This document shows, piece after piece, positions 16,344 to 24,702 of a DNA stretch of 24,841 nt; within the stretch, counting starts at the first letter, position 1; the number at the start of each line of letters is the position of its first letter. The DNA comes from JANNYA01 sp031422315 (GTDB lineage Bacteria > Pseudomonadota > Gammaproteobacteria > Xanthomonadales > SZUA-5). The position numbers and the translations under genes were made by a program. The stretch is from assembly GCA_031422315.1 (NCBI GenBank), contig JANOQN010000008.1:1-24841 (forward strand), given 5' to 3'. The notes under the pieces are model-generated. The model saw only the letters and a list, made by a program, of their open reading frames with translations, was not told where the DNA came from and ran no database searches.

Positions 16344-17104
16344 GGCGCTTGCTCGGTGGGCCGCGCATCGGCCTGGTCTGTAGATTTTCCAGACTTTTTC
16401 CCATCCGGCACAAATACATAGCCGCTGCCCCACAGCGTTTGAATAAAGCGCGGCAGCTTTGGATTGACTTCTACAATTCGGCGCAGCCGACTAATCATGA
16501 CATCGATGCTGCGATCATTGGCTTCGTGATCGCGTCCGAACGCCAGATTCAATAGTTGATCTCGGCTCAGCGACCGATTCGGGTGCGAAACAAGCGCCCA
16601 AAGGAGTGCAAATTCACCCGAACTGAGCGGCTCAGAACGGCCAGCGCGTGTTAGCGTGCGCGCGGCTGGGTCGAGCGTATTGTCGCCAAACTGCACGGAT
16701 TTTTGATCGTTACGCGGCAAACTGCCAGCGCCAGATTGGCTGCGCCGCAACACTGCTTTGATACGGGCGATCAGCTCCCTAGGATTGCTCGGTTTGCCTA
16801 AATAGTCATCCGCGCCTAATTCAAGGCCCACAATGCGATCAATTTCATCGCCGCGCGCGGTCAGAATAATGACCGGCGTATTGATTTGCTGAGCCCGCAA
16901 ATCCTGGCAGGCATGCAAGCCATCGCCATCGGGCAGCATTAAATCGAGCACGATTAAATCCACGTGATTTAGCTTTAACTGCGCTCGCATGCCAGCTAAA
17001 TTCGCGACGCTACACACGCGAAAACCTTGCTGTACCAAATAGCGATCGGTCAGTTCACGCAGACGAGAATCGTCTTCCACTAGCAATATCAGGGGATTAT
17101 TCAT
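16340..17104 (-). CDS. OmpR-family response regulator
   Basis: A 254-aa DNA-binding regulator. The start at 17104 gives MNNPLILLVEDD, the normal OmpR-type beginning; the frame continues upstream but overlaps the divergent promoter region. The receiver domain has E10-D11-D12, the phosphoacceptor D54 (LIVLDLMLPDGDG), the switch Thr in ILTARGD and Lys in LGKPSNPREL. OmpR itself has KPFNPREL; the Ser replacing Phe is unusual. The winged-helix domain ends QTLWGSGYVFVPDG. It pairs with the downstream kinase. It is divergent from the DUF1800 operon, with TGTAA/TTACA half sites between them. Confidence 0.92.
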   Translation of the reverse strand: MNNPLILLVEDDSRLRELTDRYLVQQGFRVCSVANLAGMRAQLKLNHVDLIVLDLMLPDGDGLHACQDLRAQQINTPVIILTARGDEIDRIVGLELGADDYLGKPSNPRELIARIKAVLRRSQSGAGSLPRNDQKSVQFGDNTLDPAARTLTRAGRSEPLSSGEFALLWALVSHPNRSLSRDQLLNLAFGRDHEANDRSIDVMISRLRRIVEVNPKLPRFIQTLWGSGYVFVPDGKKSGKSTDQADARPTEQAP

Positions 17105-17131
17105 ACGGCAATCATGAAGCGGCGATTGCGC

Positions 17132-17235
17132 GCTTACAAGCCAGCGAGCTGCAAAATTGTAAGCAGATGTTGCAAAACTACGCGTTTGATGCACTTTGCA
17201 AACTTCAGGCGATTTTGTGTAACCACTTGCTTACA
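17132..17235. promoter_or_regulatory. Cluster of four TGTAA/TTACA half sites in the divergent promoter region
   Basis: GCTTACA (17132-17138) and TGTAAGC (17158-17164) form a perfect 7-bp dyad. A further TGTAA (17218-17222) and GCTTACA (17229-17235) form a second, shorter one. They lie in the 183-bp space between the OmpR-like regulator and the DUF1800 gene. OmpR sites contain TGTAAC/GTTACA-like cores, so binding by this regulator is a reasonable guess. Direct repeats TTGCAAAAC and TTTGCAAAC lie between the two dyads. Confidence 0.45.
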
Positions 17236-17287
17236 CCTTCAGTCCAGCATGGCCGCACTCGCTACTTTGGCGATCTTGGAGCTCATC

Positions 17288-19246
17288 ATGCGAAACAAAC
17301 CTGTGCAATCACACCGTTCGTGGCTTAGCCTGTCGTGGCTTAACCTGCTGCGGAGCATCACCATCGCGCTTTGCTTTTTGAGCGTGCCAGTCAGCGCGCT
17401 TGCGCAAGACACTATTTTCACGGACGGCTTCGAACTCACTGCTCCGCAGACCGACGCTGAAGCCGCGCGCTTTTTAACCCAAGCGAGCTTTGGCCCGAAC
17501 CCAGCGCAAATTGCTGATCTGCGCGCGCAAAGCTACGCCAGCTGGTTCGCTGCCCAGCGCGCCGCGCCAATCACTTTGCAGCGGCCCACGGTGGAGCTTG
17601 AGATCGCCGCACTCGCCCAAGCTAATCCGCAGCCAGGCCCGGCATATCGGCGCGTGCGATTGGATAAATGGTGGGACACCGCCATTAACGGCCCGGATCA
17701 ACTGCGTCAGCGCATGGCGTTTGCGCTTTCGCAAATCATGGTGATTTCTGATGTGTCGGGCACGCTGTTTGGCATCGCGCCGATGGTGGCGGAATACCAC
17801 GACATTCTAGCCCGCAACGCGCTGGGGAATTTTCGCGTGCTGCTCGAGGAGGTATCGCGCAGCCCGATGATGGGCATTTACTTGAGCCACTATCGCAATC
17901 CAAAGACTGATTGGACGATTGTCAATGGCGTGACAACACCCAGCGCATTGCAGCCAGATGAAAATTATGCGCGCGAAATCATGCAGCTGTTTACCGTCGG
18001 ATTGATCGAGCGCAACCGAGATTTCTCGCCGATTTTAAGTGGCGGTCTAACCGTGCCAACCTACGATCAAAACATCATAACCAGCACCGCCAAAGTGTTA
18101 ACGGGTTTAAGCTCACAGTGTACCGGAAATGCCAATATCGGCGGCATTGTATTGAATCGCAACTGCGGCTGCTCCGGTATTGCTTGCCAGTTTTCAACGA
18201 CCAGTTTTTTTGCGGTGCCACCGGTATTTTCCGCCGGGCCAAACCTGATGGGCGCGGTGATCCATCCAGATGGCTACGCGCCGATGCTGTGCTTCCCGCG
18301 CTATGCCGACACTGGCCGCAGCGCAACGTCGCAGGATGGCTATGCGATATTGCCCGCGCCATTTAACAGCAAGACCTTGATCGCGGGCGTGCCCGTAGGC
18401 CCCAGCCCTGCGGCCTGCCACAGCGGCACGCCTGCGGCAGATCAGCAAGGCTGCATCAACTATTGTGACGATCAAATCGACACGCTTTTGGATGCGCTAT
18501 TTCTGCACCCGAACACCCCGCCAATGGTGGCACGGCAGCTGATTCAGCGCTTTACCACCAGCAACCCGAGCCCGGCTTACATCGAACGCGTTGCACGGGT
18601 GTTCGAGCGCGATAGCCAGGGCCAGCGCGGCAATCTAGCCGCGACGATTGAAGCGGTGCTGCTGGACGAACAAGCGCGCGGAACGCCCGATGCCAACTTT
18701 GGCAAACTGCGCGAACCCATTTTGAAACTGACAGCGCTGTGGCGCGCGTTCGGCGCTGATCAAGGCAGCTCCGGCACCTATTTAGTCAACACACCTGAAA
18801 CTGCGCTGTTGCAACGCCCACTTGGCGCACCCAGTGTGTTTAATTTTTATCAGCCTGACTACATTCCTGCCGGTGAATTCACCACGCTCGGGCTGTATGC
18901 GCCGGAGCTGCAAATACTCAGTGAAGCCACTAGCGTATCGGCGGCTGATTTTTTATACACGCGGGTTTTTGCTGGCTACAACACCGCCAATCCAAACAGC
19001 ACCAGCTTCACCACACCACCGGCTGCACATTTGCCACCTGCTTTTATTGACGCACTACCGGTTGAGGCCAACCTGCTGATTGATGTGCTCAATACGCGGC
19101 TGATGTACGGCGCGATGTCAGCCGGCATGCGCAGCCGTTTAATTAGTTTGTTAACAGGGCCGATGGCGGGCGCCGATGCGCGCCGCAAAGCACTCAGCAC
19201 AATCCACTTGATTTTGATTTCCCCTGAATTTTCCGCTCAACGCTAA
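17288..19246 (+). CDS. DUF1800 family exported protein with N-terminal DGFE motif
   Basis: A 652-aa exported protein. ATG 17288 is chosen over the longer frame because GGAG at 17278-17281 precedes it and it opens a long signal peptide ending SVPVSALAQ (about residue 40). Directly after the predicted cleavage site comes DTIFTDGFEL (residues 41-50). The body begins with AARFLTQASFGP, which with RQRMAFALSQIMVIS, NYAREIMQLFTVGL and the MVARQLIQRFTTSNPSPAYI region is typical of DUF1800. The central insert holds several Cys (CTGNANIGG, NCGCSGIACQ) that may form disulfides. The family function is not established; it is very often paired with a DUF1501 gene, as here (10-nt gap). Confidence 0.9.
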   Translation: MRNKPVQSHRSWLSLSWLNLLRSITIALCFLSVPVSALAQDTIFTDGFELTAPQTDAEAARFLTQASFGPNPAQIADLRAQSYASWFAAQRAAPITLQRPTVELEIAALAQANPQPGPAYRRVRLDKWWDTAINGPDQLRQRMAFALSQIMVISDVSGTLFGIAPMVAEYHDILARNALGNFRVLLEEVSRSPMMGIYLSHYRNPKTDWTIVNGVTTPSALQPDENYAREIMQLFTVGLIERNRDFSPILSGGLTVPTYDQNIITSTAKVLTGLSSQCTGNANIGGIVLNRNCGCSGIACQFSTTSFFAVPPVFSAGPNLMGAVIHPDGYAPMLCFPRYADTGRSATSQDGYAILPAPFNSKTLIAGVPVGPSPAACHSGTPAADQQGCINYCDDQIDTLLDALFLHPNTPPMVARQLIQRFTTSNPSPAYIERVARVFERDSQGQRGNLAATIEAVLLDEQARGTPDANFGKLREPILKLTALWRAFGADQGSSGTYLVNTPETALLQRPLGAPSVFNFYQPDYIPAGEFTTLGLYAPELQILSEATSVSAADFLYTRVFAGYNTANPNSTSFTTPPAAHLPPAFIDALPVEANLLIDVLNTRLMYGAMSAGMRSRLISLLTGPMAGADARRKALSTIHLILISPEFSAQR

Positions 19247-19256
19247 GGAAACTGCC

Positions 19257-20768
19257 ATGTCATTCATTACGAAAACACCCCAAGATCGTCGCAATTTTTT
19301 GAAAACGCTAAGCGGCGGCATAGCTTCTGCCGCTGCATGGAGCACCGCAGCACAGCTCGGCCTTATACCAAGCGCCGCAGCTCAGAATGCCAATCAGGGC
19401 AGTGGCTACAAAGCGTTAGTTTGCGTCTACTTAGCCGGTGCCAACGATGCCTTCAATTGGCTTGCGCCGCGCGATAGCACGACTGCCGGCAGCCGCTATG
19501 ACAGCTACCAGCGTTCGCGTGGCGGCATTTATGGCTCTGGCAATAACAGTGGCTTAGCCATTGATTTCCAATCGCTGCTGCCGATTGCACCCAGCAATCA
19601 AAGCATCAGTTTCGGGTTACATCCGGCGCATATCGATTCAAGCACGGCTAATCAAAGCCACTTAGGGCTTAAATCGCTGTTTGATCAAAATAAGCTCGCG
19701 TTTGTCTGCAACACCGGCCCACTGTTAGAGCCCTTAACGAAAGTAAGCTATCTAGGCGCAGGGCGCAAACCCGCACAGCTTTTTTCCCACAACGATCAGG
19801 AAAATCTGTGGCATTTGGGCTTTGCCGATAACACCTTGCCGCTATCGCGCACCGGCTGGGGCGGGCGTTTAGCGCAAGCTTTAGCTGGTAACTTAGCCAA
19901 TGGCTTATCGCCCAGCATCTCAATTGCAGGTCAATCCAGGTTCTTAACCGGCAGTGCCATCGTGCCCTACCAACTCGCCGCTAGCGGCGTGGATACGCTA
20001 GATAACTACAGCGCCAGCAGCACTGCTAACTTTCAGAGCGCACGCCGCTCGGTATTAGGCGACTTGCTCGCCAGCAGCTCAGAATCGCCGTTCGTGCGGG
20101 AGTATTCGCGCACCATGAGCCGAAGTTTATCGGTCGGCGAAAGCTTGGCGGGCTTGCTCAGCGCCGCCGATGGGCAAATCAATACCGAATTTTCCGCAGG
20201 TTCCTTATCAGATCAGCTCAAGTTAGTCGCGCGCATGATTAAAGTCAGCCGCACAACTTTAGGCGCGACGCGGCAGGTTTTCTACGTCAGATTGGGCGGG
20301 TTTGATTTGCACGACGGCATGTTCGTCAATGGCCAGCCGATTGCCACCACCGGCCACGGAGAGCTATTGACACAGCTCAACCAAGCGCTCGGTTCGTTTT
20401 GGAGCGCGCTCGGGGAAGTCAACGCACGCAGTGAGGTCACCACATTCACGATGAGCGATTTTGGTCGCACACTCAGCGGCAATGGCAACGGCACTGACCA
20501 TGCCTGGGGCAGCAATATGCTAGTCATGGGCGATTCGGTGCTGGGCGGAAAATTGTATGGGCGCTACCCGCAGCTGATCCTAGATAACGATGATGCCAGC
20601 AATATGGATTACAGCCTCTCGCGCGGGCAATACATCCCGACCACCAGCGTCGAGCAAGTAGCCGCCACGCTAGCGCGCTGGATGGGGGTCACCGATTCCA
20701 GCGCACTGGACGCCATGTTCCCGCTACTCGGTAATTTTTCAAGTTCAAATTTGGGGTTTATGGGGTAG
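19257..20768 (+). CDS. DUF1501 family Tat-exported protein
   Basis: A 503-aa protein. AAGGA at 19245-19249, overlapping the stop of the DUF1800 gene, gives a good start at 19257. The N-terminus QDRRNFLKTLSG plus an Ala-rich segment ending IPSAAAQ is a twin-arginine signal, so it is exported folded, unlike its Sec-type partner. The body starts YKALVCVYLAGANDAFNWLA, the DUF1501 hallmark of a sulfatase/alkaline-phosphatase-like fold. GGFDLHDGM and the DFGRT and DHAWG segments provide likely metal ligands. DUF1800 and DUF1501 genes are commonly adjacent and presumably act together at the cell surface; the reaction is unknown. The operon ends at a hairpin about 120 bp downstream. Confidence 0.92.
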   Translation: MSFITKTPQDRRNFLKTLSGGIASAAAWSTAAQLGLIPSAAAQNANQGSGYKALVCVYLAGANDAFNWLAPRDSTTAGSRYDSYQRSRGGIYGSGNNSGLAIDFQSLLPIAPSNQSISFGLHPAHIDSSTANQSHLGLKSLFDQNKLAFVCNTGPLLEPLTKVSYLGAGRKPAQLFSHNDQENLWHLGFADNTLPLSRTGWGGRLAQALAGNLANGLSPSISIAGQSRFLTGSAIVPYQLAASGVDTLDNYSASSTANFQSARRSVLGDLLASSSESPFVREYSRTMSRSLSVGESLAGLLSAADGQINTEFSAGSLSDQLKLVARMIKVSRTTLGATRQVFYVRLGGFDLHDGMFVNGQPIATTGHGELLTQLNQALGSFWSALGEVNARSEVTTFTMSDFGRTLSGNGNGTDHAWGSNMLVMGDSVLGGKLYGRYPQLILDNDDASNMDYSLSRGQYIPTTSVEQVAATLARWMGVTDSSALDAMFPLLGNFSSSNLGFMG

Positions 20769-20796
20769 ATCAGTTTTCGAGTCGTTCGCCGTGGAC

Positions 20797-20927
20797 ACCC
20801 TCTCTCCCAACCTCTCCCATCATTTGTCTGGGCTTCGTTTGAGGCCATAAATCAGTTCGTGCCTGGCGGCATAAGCTACCGGATTTAGCCCCTCTCCCTT
20901 GATGGTAGGGGTTGGGGAGAGGGTTTT
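20797..20927 (+). terminator. GC-rich CCCTCTCCC hairpin, terminator-like, in a REP-like repeat
   Basis: CCCTCTCCC (20890-20898) and GGGAGAGGG (20915-20923) form a perfect 9-bp stem with a 16-nt loop followed by TTTT (20924-20927), which fits an intrinsic terminator for the DUF1800-DUF1501 transcript. A further copy of the left arm occurs about 90 bp upstream (20798-20820, CCCTCTCTCCCAACCTCTCC) and can pair with the same right arm (TGATGGTAGGGGTTGGGGAG). The pattern resembles dispersed CCCTCTCCC-type palindromes common in proteobacteria. The remainder of the 291-bp gap up to bcp shows no gene. Confidence 0.55.
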
Positions 20928-21059
20928 CTCGGAGTGCCTCCAAACTTCAGCGCCTCAAGAGGTTTAAAAATTCACCCCAGCATGACGAATGCCCGCTTTC
21001 GTTTTGCCAGCAAATTCGGCACTCTCAACGCCAATTATTTTTAGAGCTAGGCGAAAACA

Positions 21060-21518
21060 ATGGCCAATGTAGGCGATGCAGCACCGAAATTTAAACTAAT
21101 GAATCAAAACGGCGTTGAGGTCAGCAGTGCCAGCCTCAAAGGCGAGCGCTATGTGCTGTATTTCTACCCCAAAGATGACACCCCAGGCTGCACTAAAGAA
21201 GCCTGTGCCTTTCGAGATTTGTTACCAGATTTCAGCGTAATCAACGTGCGGGTATTTGGCGTAAGCGCTGATTCGGTCGCGGCACACAAAAAATTTGTCG
21301 ATAAATATCAACTCACTTTCGAGCTGCTGGCTGATCCAACCCGCGCGCTAATTGAAGCGCTAGGCTTTTGGGTAGAAAAAAGCATGTACGGCAAAAAATA
21401 CATGGGCATTCAGCGCGCGACGGTCGTCATCGGCAGTAACGGCAAAATTGAGCACGTTTGGCCGAAAGTGTCGCCAGAAAAACATGCCGAAGAAGTCGCG
21501 AAGTTTTTGAAAAGCTAG
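21060..21518 (+). CDS. bcp: Thioredoxin-dependent peroxiredoxin Bcp
   Basis: A 152-aa cytoplasmic peroxiredoxin of the BCP/PrxQ type that reduces hydrogen and organic peroxides using thioredoxin. YFYPKDDTPGCTKEACAFRD holds the peroxidatic Cys44 and, five residues on, the resolving Cys49, as in E. coli Bcp. FGVSADSV and the conserved Arg in GIQRATVVI are present. The start ATG follows only a weak GAGCTAGG. It ends 13 nt before the tgpA start, so the two are probably co-transcribed. Confidence 0.95.
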   Translation: MANVGDAAPKFKLMNQNGVEVSSASLKGERYVLYFYPKDDTPGCTKEACAFRDLLPDFSVINVRVFGVSADSVAAHKKFVDKYQLTFELLADPTRALIEALGFWVEKSMYGKKYMGIQRATVVIGSNGKIEHVWPKVSPEKHAEEVAKFLKS

Positions 21519-21531
21519 TTCGAGTTCGCTG

Positions 21532-23490
21532 ATGTCATCGCCCTCGCTCTCCATGATGCAGTTTCGCTACATGCTAATCGCGCTGGTGGGCGCGGCACTG
21601 CCTTGCGTGCTATGGCTGGATGCCGGCAATTCCGCGCTGCTGTTTGCGATTGTTGCGGCGCGCTATTTTAGCGTGCGCAGCAATCCTAAGCCCTGGCCGG
21701 CCTGGTTGCGGGTTGGGCTAACAATTGCTTTGACAGCGGGAATTTGGTTCCAATTCGGCACGCTATTTGGACGCGCACCGGGCGGTGCGCTGCTGCTCAG
21801 TATGTTGGCGATGAAAAGCACTGAAAGCGCAAAACGCCGCGATGCCAGAGTGTTAGTCACGACTTGTTTGTTCGTCATTGTGGCGAGCTTTCTGATGAAC
21901 CAATCGGTCGCGGCGCTTGTTTTGAGCGTAATCGGATCAATTGCTTGTTTTGCCGCACTTGAAGTATTGAGCCGCCCGGCACTGGGCCCGACGCACTCGC
22001 CGTTTGGCAGCTTGGGTTTTTCCGATGCTGGCTGGCTATTAATGCTAGCGTTGCCGATTACTGTGCTGCTATGGCTGTTTGTGCCTAGGCTAGGCACGCC
22101 GCTGTGGGGCACCACGCAAGGCAATAATGGCCGCACCGGATTATCGGATCGTATGTTGCCCGGTTCGGTAGCGGAATTGCTGGCCGATGACACGCCAAAT
22201 ATGCGCATCTTTTTTGAAGGCGCGCGGCCCAATCCAAACGCGCTGTATTTTCGCGGCCCGGTGCTGTGGAATCTCAATGAGCTAGGCGAGTGGACCACCA
22301 ATAACGCCATGCGCTACACCAGCGGTCGCCCTGCCCCAGCTCAACCAAGTGATATTCGTTACCGCGTAACGCTAGAGCCGAACGATCAGCGCTTTTTATT
22401 CGTCGCAGATCAAGCCATTTCGGTCAGTGAAGGCGCGCGATTTACGTTTGAGCAGCGCTTCGAGCGCTTTAGGCCGGTCAATGATTTGCTTAGCTACACG
22501 GCCACTTCAAGGCTCCGCATAGAGATTGAGGTGCCGAACCTGCCAAAAATGCAAACCTCCGCCGGTTTGCAGCTGCCGCCCGGCAATCCTAGAACCCGCG
22601 AGATGGCGGCGAAATGGCGTGAAGAGACGCAGGATCCGCGCGCCTTAGTTGAGAAGGGACTTAACTTTCTGCGCGTCGAGAATTTTCGCTACAACTTAGC
22701 GCCGGCGGACATCACTTCACTTGAGCGCGTTGATGATTTTCTATTTCGAACGCAAGAGGGTTATTGCGAGCACTATTCGGGCTCGTTTGCGTTCTTGATG
22801 CGCGCGCTTGGCGTGCCGACCCGGGTAGTTACCGGTTTTGCCGGCGGCAGCTATCCGAGCAATGCAGAGTATCTACTAGTACGCAATTCCGATGCGCACG
22901 CCTGGAACGAGGTGTATATCGATGGCAAGTGGATTCGAGTTGACCCCACTTCAGTATTGCCGCGCGAGCGCATTATCGGTAGACCACCGAGATCACCTGT
23001 TGATCAAGGCATGTTCAACGCTTTTAGCGATTTGAGCGATCGCATGGCGGAATGGTGGAACCGGGCGGTTTTGGGATTCAACGCGAATCGGCAAATGACA
23101 TTGCTGAGCCCGTTTGGCATTGAAAACGCCGATTGGCGAGATTTAATCCGCGTGCTGGGCGTCGGCATTTTAATTGTAGTGCTGATCGGCGCAGGGATTT
23201 TATATTGGCGCAGGCCGCGCTCAAATGAGGCAGCTGCCGTGAAAGCCTACCGAAGCCTGCTGCGCAAGCTAACAAAACACGGTTTGAGCAGCACCGCAAG
23301 CGAGCCCCCAAGTGCTGTTTTACAGCGCGCCGCAAAAAAATTTCCGCAATCAGCGCTTGAGCTATTACGCCTAGCCGGGGAATTTGAGCGGCTGCAATAT
23401 AGTCAAGAAAACCCTGCTGAGCCGGCCGCGCAGGCATTTGTAAAAACGGCGAAATTGGTTGCGAGAAAGCTGAGCAATAAGCTTAAGTGA
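21532..23490 (+). CDS. tgpA: TgpA-like membrane transglutaminase-family protein (DUF3488 + transglutaminase core)
   Basis: A 652-aa inner-membrane protein. Five or six N-terminal helices (about 10-185, DUF3488 region) precede a periplasmic part. The transglutaminase-like core has Cys412 (EGYCEHYSGSFAFLMRALGV), His457 (NSDAHAWNEV) and Asp471 (WIRVDPTS), a complete Cys-His-Asp triad. A single helix follows at about 537-558, then a cytoplasmic tail of about 90 residues rich in Lys/Ala, resembling DUF4129. In Pseudomonas aeruginosa TgpA is essential and has transglutaminase activity; its substrate is uncertain. The usual neighbours (MoxR-like ATPase, DUF58) are absent; bcp is upstream instead. 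Confidence 0.9.
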   Translation: MSSPSLSMMQFRYMLIALVGAALPCVLWLDAGNSALLFAIVAARYFSVRSNPKPWPAWLRVGLTIALTAGIWFQFGTLFGRAPGGALLLSMLAMKSTESAKRRDARVLVTTCLFVIVASFLMNQSVAALVLSVIGSIACFAALEVLSRPALGPTHSPFGSLGFSDAGWLLMLALPITVLLWLFVPRLGTPLWGTTQGNNGRTGLSDRMLPGSVAELLADDTPNMRIFFEGARPNPNALYFRGPVLWNLNELGEWTTNNAMRYTSGRPAPAQPSDIRYRVTLEPNDQRFLFVADQAISVSEGARFTFEQRFERFRPVNDLLSYTATSRLRIEIEVPNLPKMQTSAGLQLPPGNPRTREMAAKWREETQDPRALVEKGLNFLRVENFRYNLAPADITSLERVDDFLFRTQEGYCEHYSGSFAFLMRALGVPTRVVTGFAGGSYPSNAEYLLVRNSDAHAWNEVYIDGKWIRVDPTSVLPRERIIGRPPRSPVDQGMFNAFSDLSDRMAEWWNRAVLGFNANRQMTLLSPFGIENADWRDLIRVLGVGILIVVLIGAGILYWRRPRSNEAAAVKAYRSLLRKLTKHGLSSTASEPPSAVLQRAAKKFPQSALELLRLAGEFERLQYSQENPAEPAAQAFVKTAKLVARKLSNKLK

Positions 23491-23566
23491 ACCTCTCGTC
23501 ACTCCTGCCGCTGAGCGCTTTGATTCAACAACTACTCAATTGACTGCGACTTTGAAGCATTTAACT

Positions 23567-23616
23567 CCGAAATCCCATTAGCCGACGCGCCCTCGCTAGT
23601 CTTTTGGGATTTTCGG
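23567..23616. terminator. Inverted repeat between convergent tgpA and TIGR03032 genes
   Basis: CCGAAATCCCA (23567-23577) and TGGGATTTTCGG (23605-23616) pair over 11 bp with a single bulged base; the loop is about 27 nt. Position between convergent stop codons suggests a bidirectional terminator, but no clear T-run follows on either strand. Confidence 0.35.
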
Positions 23617-23617
23617 G

Positions 23618-24673
23618 TTAAACGATATGCTTTGGAAGCGACAGCGTGCGAACGATTTCATCGGACATAAAACCTACCGCACCACAACTGCGCGCATTGG
23701 GGATAATCGCTGTGTCGAACAGTTCTTCAATGACGCCGTCAAGGCGCAGCTCGTGGGCAACTTCACCGCGCCTTAAATCAATCACTTGAATTGCGCAGCG
23801 TGCGGACACACCTCGAACGGCCAGCTGATGATCCAAAACTAGATCGCTGAAAGTGCGGTTTTGTCGTTGCTTAGATATGCCGACGATTGCGAAATCACCC
23901 ACAAAGCTTAGGCCGCGCAAAAAACCGGGGCAAAATACGATGGGCATAAATTTCCCTGATTGAAAATCTACGTAACCCAATTCACCGCTGCCAGCATTGA
24001 GCAAATACAATCGACCTTGATGCCAGCGCGGAGAATGCGGCATCGAGAGGCCGCCGCAGACGATGTCGTTATTTGAGATGTCGATGATCAAACCACCCGC
24101 ACGACGGTGTTCGCGCCAGCCATCATTGACGTCGCTTCGACCAACGCAACTAACAAACGCAGCGGCGCCATCGCGCATTGCTAGGCCGTTGAGGTGACAG
24201 CGATCTTCCGCAACGTACTTCGACACGAATGCTGGTTTCCAAATCGGATCAAAGCTGTATCTCGGATCCGGCTTGGCGAGGCAGGAAAACAAAGTGCTGA
24301 CGAATACCGGGTCGCCGTTTGCAGTCACACCTACATCATGTACGTCGATATCGCCAGTTGTATACGCCAGTTGTGGTACGAAGTAGCGATCAAATGCACC
24401 ATGCGTTTCACCCGGTTTGAGCGCGTTTTCAAAACGCCAAAGTTGCCAAAGCGTTGCCACCCAAAGCGATTGCTCGTGTACTGCAATGCCCATAACACGT
24501 GCCAGATTACGATTAAAAATCGCAAGCTCGCCTTGAGCATTCAGGCCGACGAAAAAGAGCTTGCCTGCTTGATATGTCGTGAACGCAATGCTGGCATTTT
24601 GCCCAGCAAGCCACGATACGAAAAGGCGCGACGCGGTAATGTCAACTTTGGGTTCAGTGGCACTGCTTGACAT
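23618..24673 (-). CDS. TIGR03032 family protein (DUF4915-like beta-propeller)
   Basis: A protein of about 351 aa. A start at 24673 is favoured because TTAGAGAAG lies just upstream of its ATG; an ATG six codons further up (24691) is also in frame. No signal peptide is seen. Typical family segments are FTTYQAGKLFFVG, FNRNLARVMGIAV, LWVATLWQLWRFEN, GDIDVHDVG, HLNGLAMRDG, GGLSMPHSPRWHQGRLYLLN, SGSGELGYVD-like NAGSGELGYVD and CPGFLRGLSF. Repeating G-x-L/W-V strands fit a beta-propeller. The function is unknown; in other bacteria members sit near polysaccharide or tetratricopeptide genes. The 3' end of a group II intron lies about 30 bp upstream, so the native promoter has probably been displaced. 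Confidence 0.9.
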   Translation of the reverse strand: MSSSATEPKVDITASRLFVSWLAGQNASIAFTTYQAGKLFFVGLNAQGELAIFNRNLARVMGIAVHEQSLWVATLWQLWRFENALKPGETHGAFDRYFVPQLAYTTGDIDVHDVGVTANGDPVFVSTLFSCLAKPDPRYSFDPIWKPAFVSKYVAEDRCHLNGLAMRDGAAAFVSCVGRSDVNDGWREHRRAGGLIIDISNNDIVCGGLSMPHSPRWHQGRLYLLNAGSGELGYVDFQSGKFMPIVFCPGFLRGLSFVGDFAIVGISKQRQNRTFSDLVLDHQLAVRGVSARCAIQVIDLRRGEVAHELRLDGVIEELFDTAIIPNARSCGAVGFMSDEIVRTLSLPKHIV

Positions 24674-24702
24674 TGGCTTCTCTAAAATCACGGCTTGAAT
24701 GA

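Noticed and set aside
20797..20927. CRISPR-like repeat unit
   Set aside because: Only two imperfect arms of one palindrome, with no regular repeat-spacer array.
21663..22310. A 215-codon minus-strand frame antisense to tgpA
   Set aside because: It covers the membrane region of tgpA and shows no domain or ribosome site of its own.
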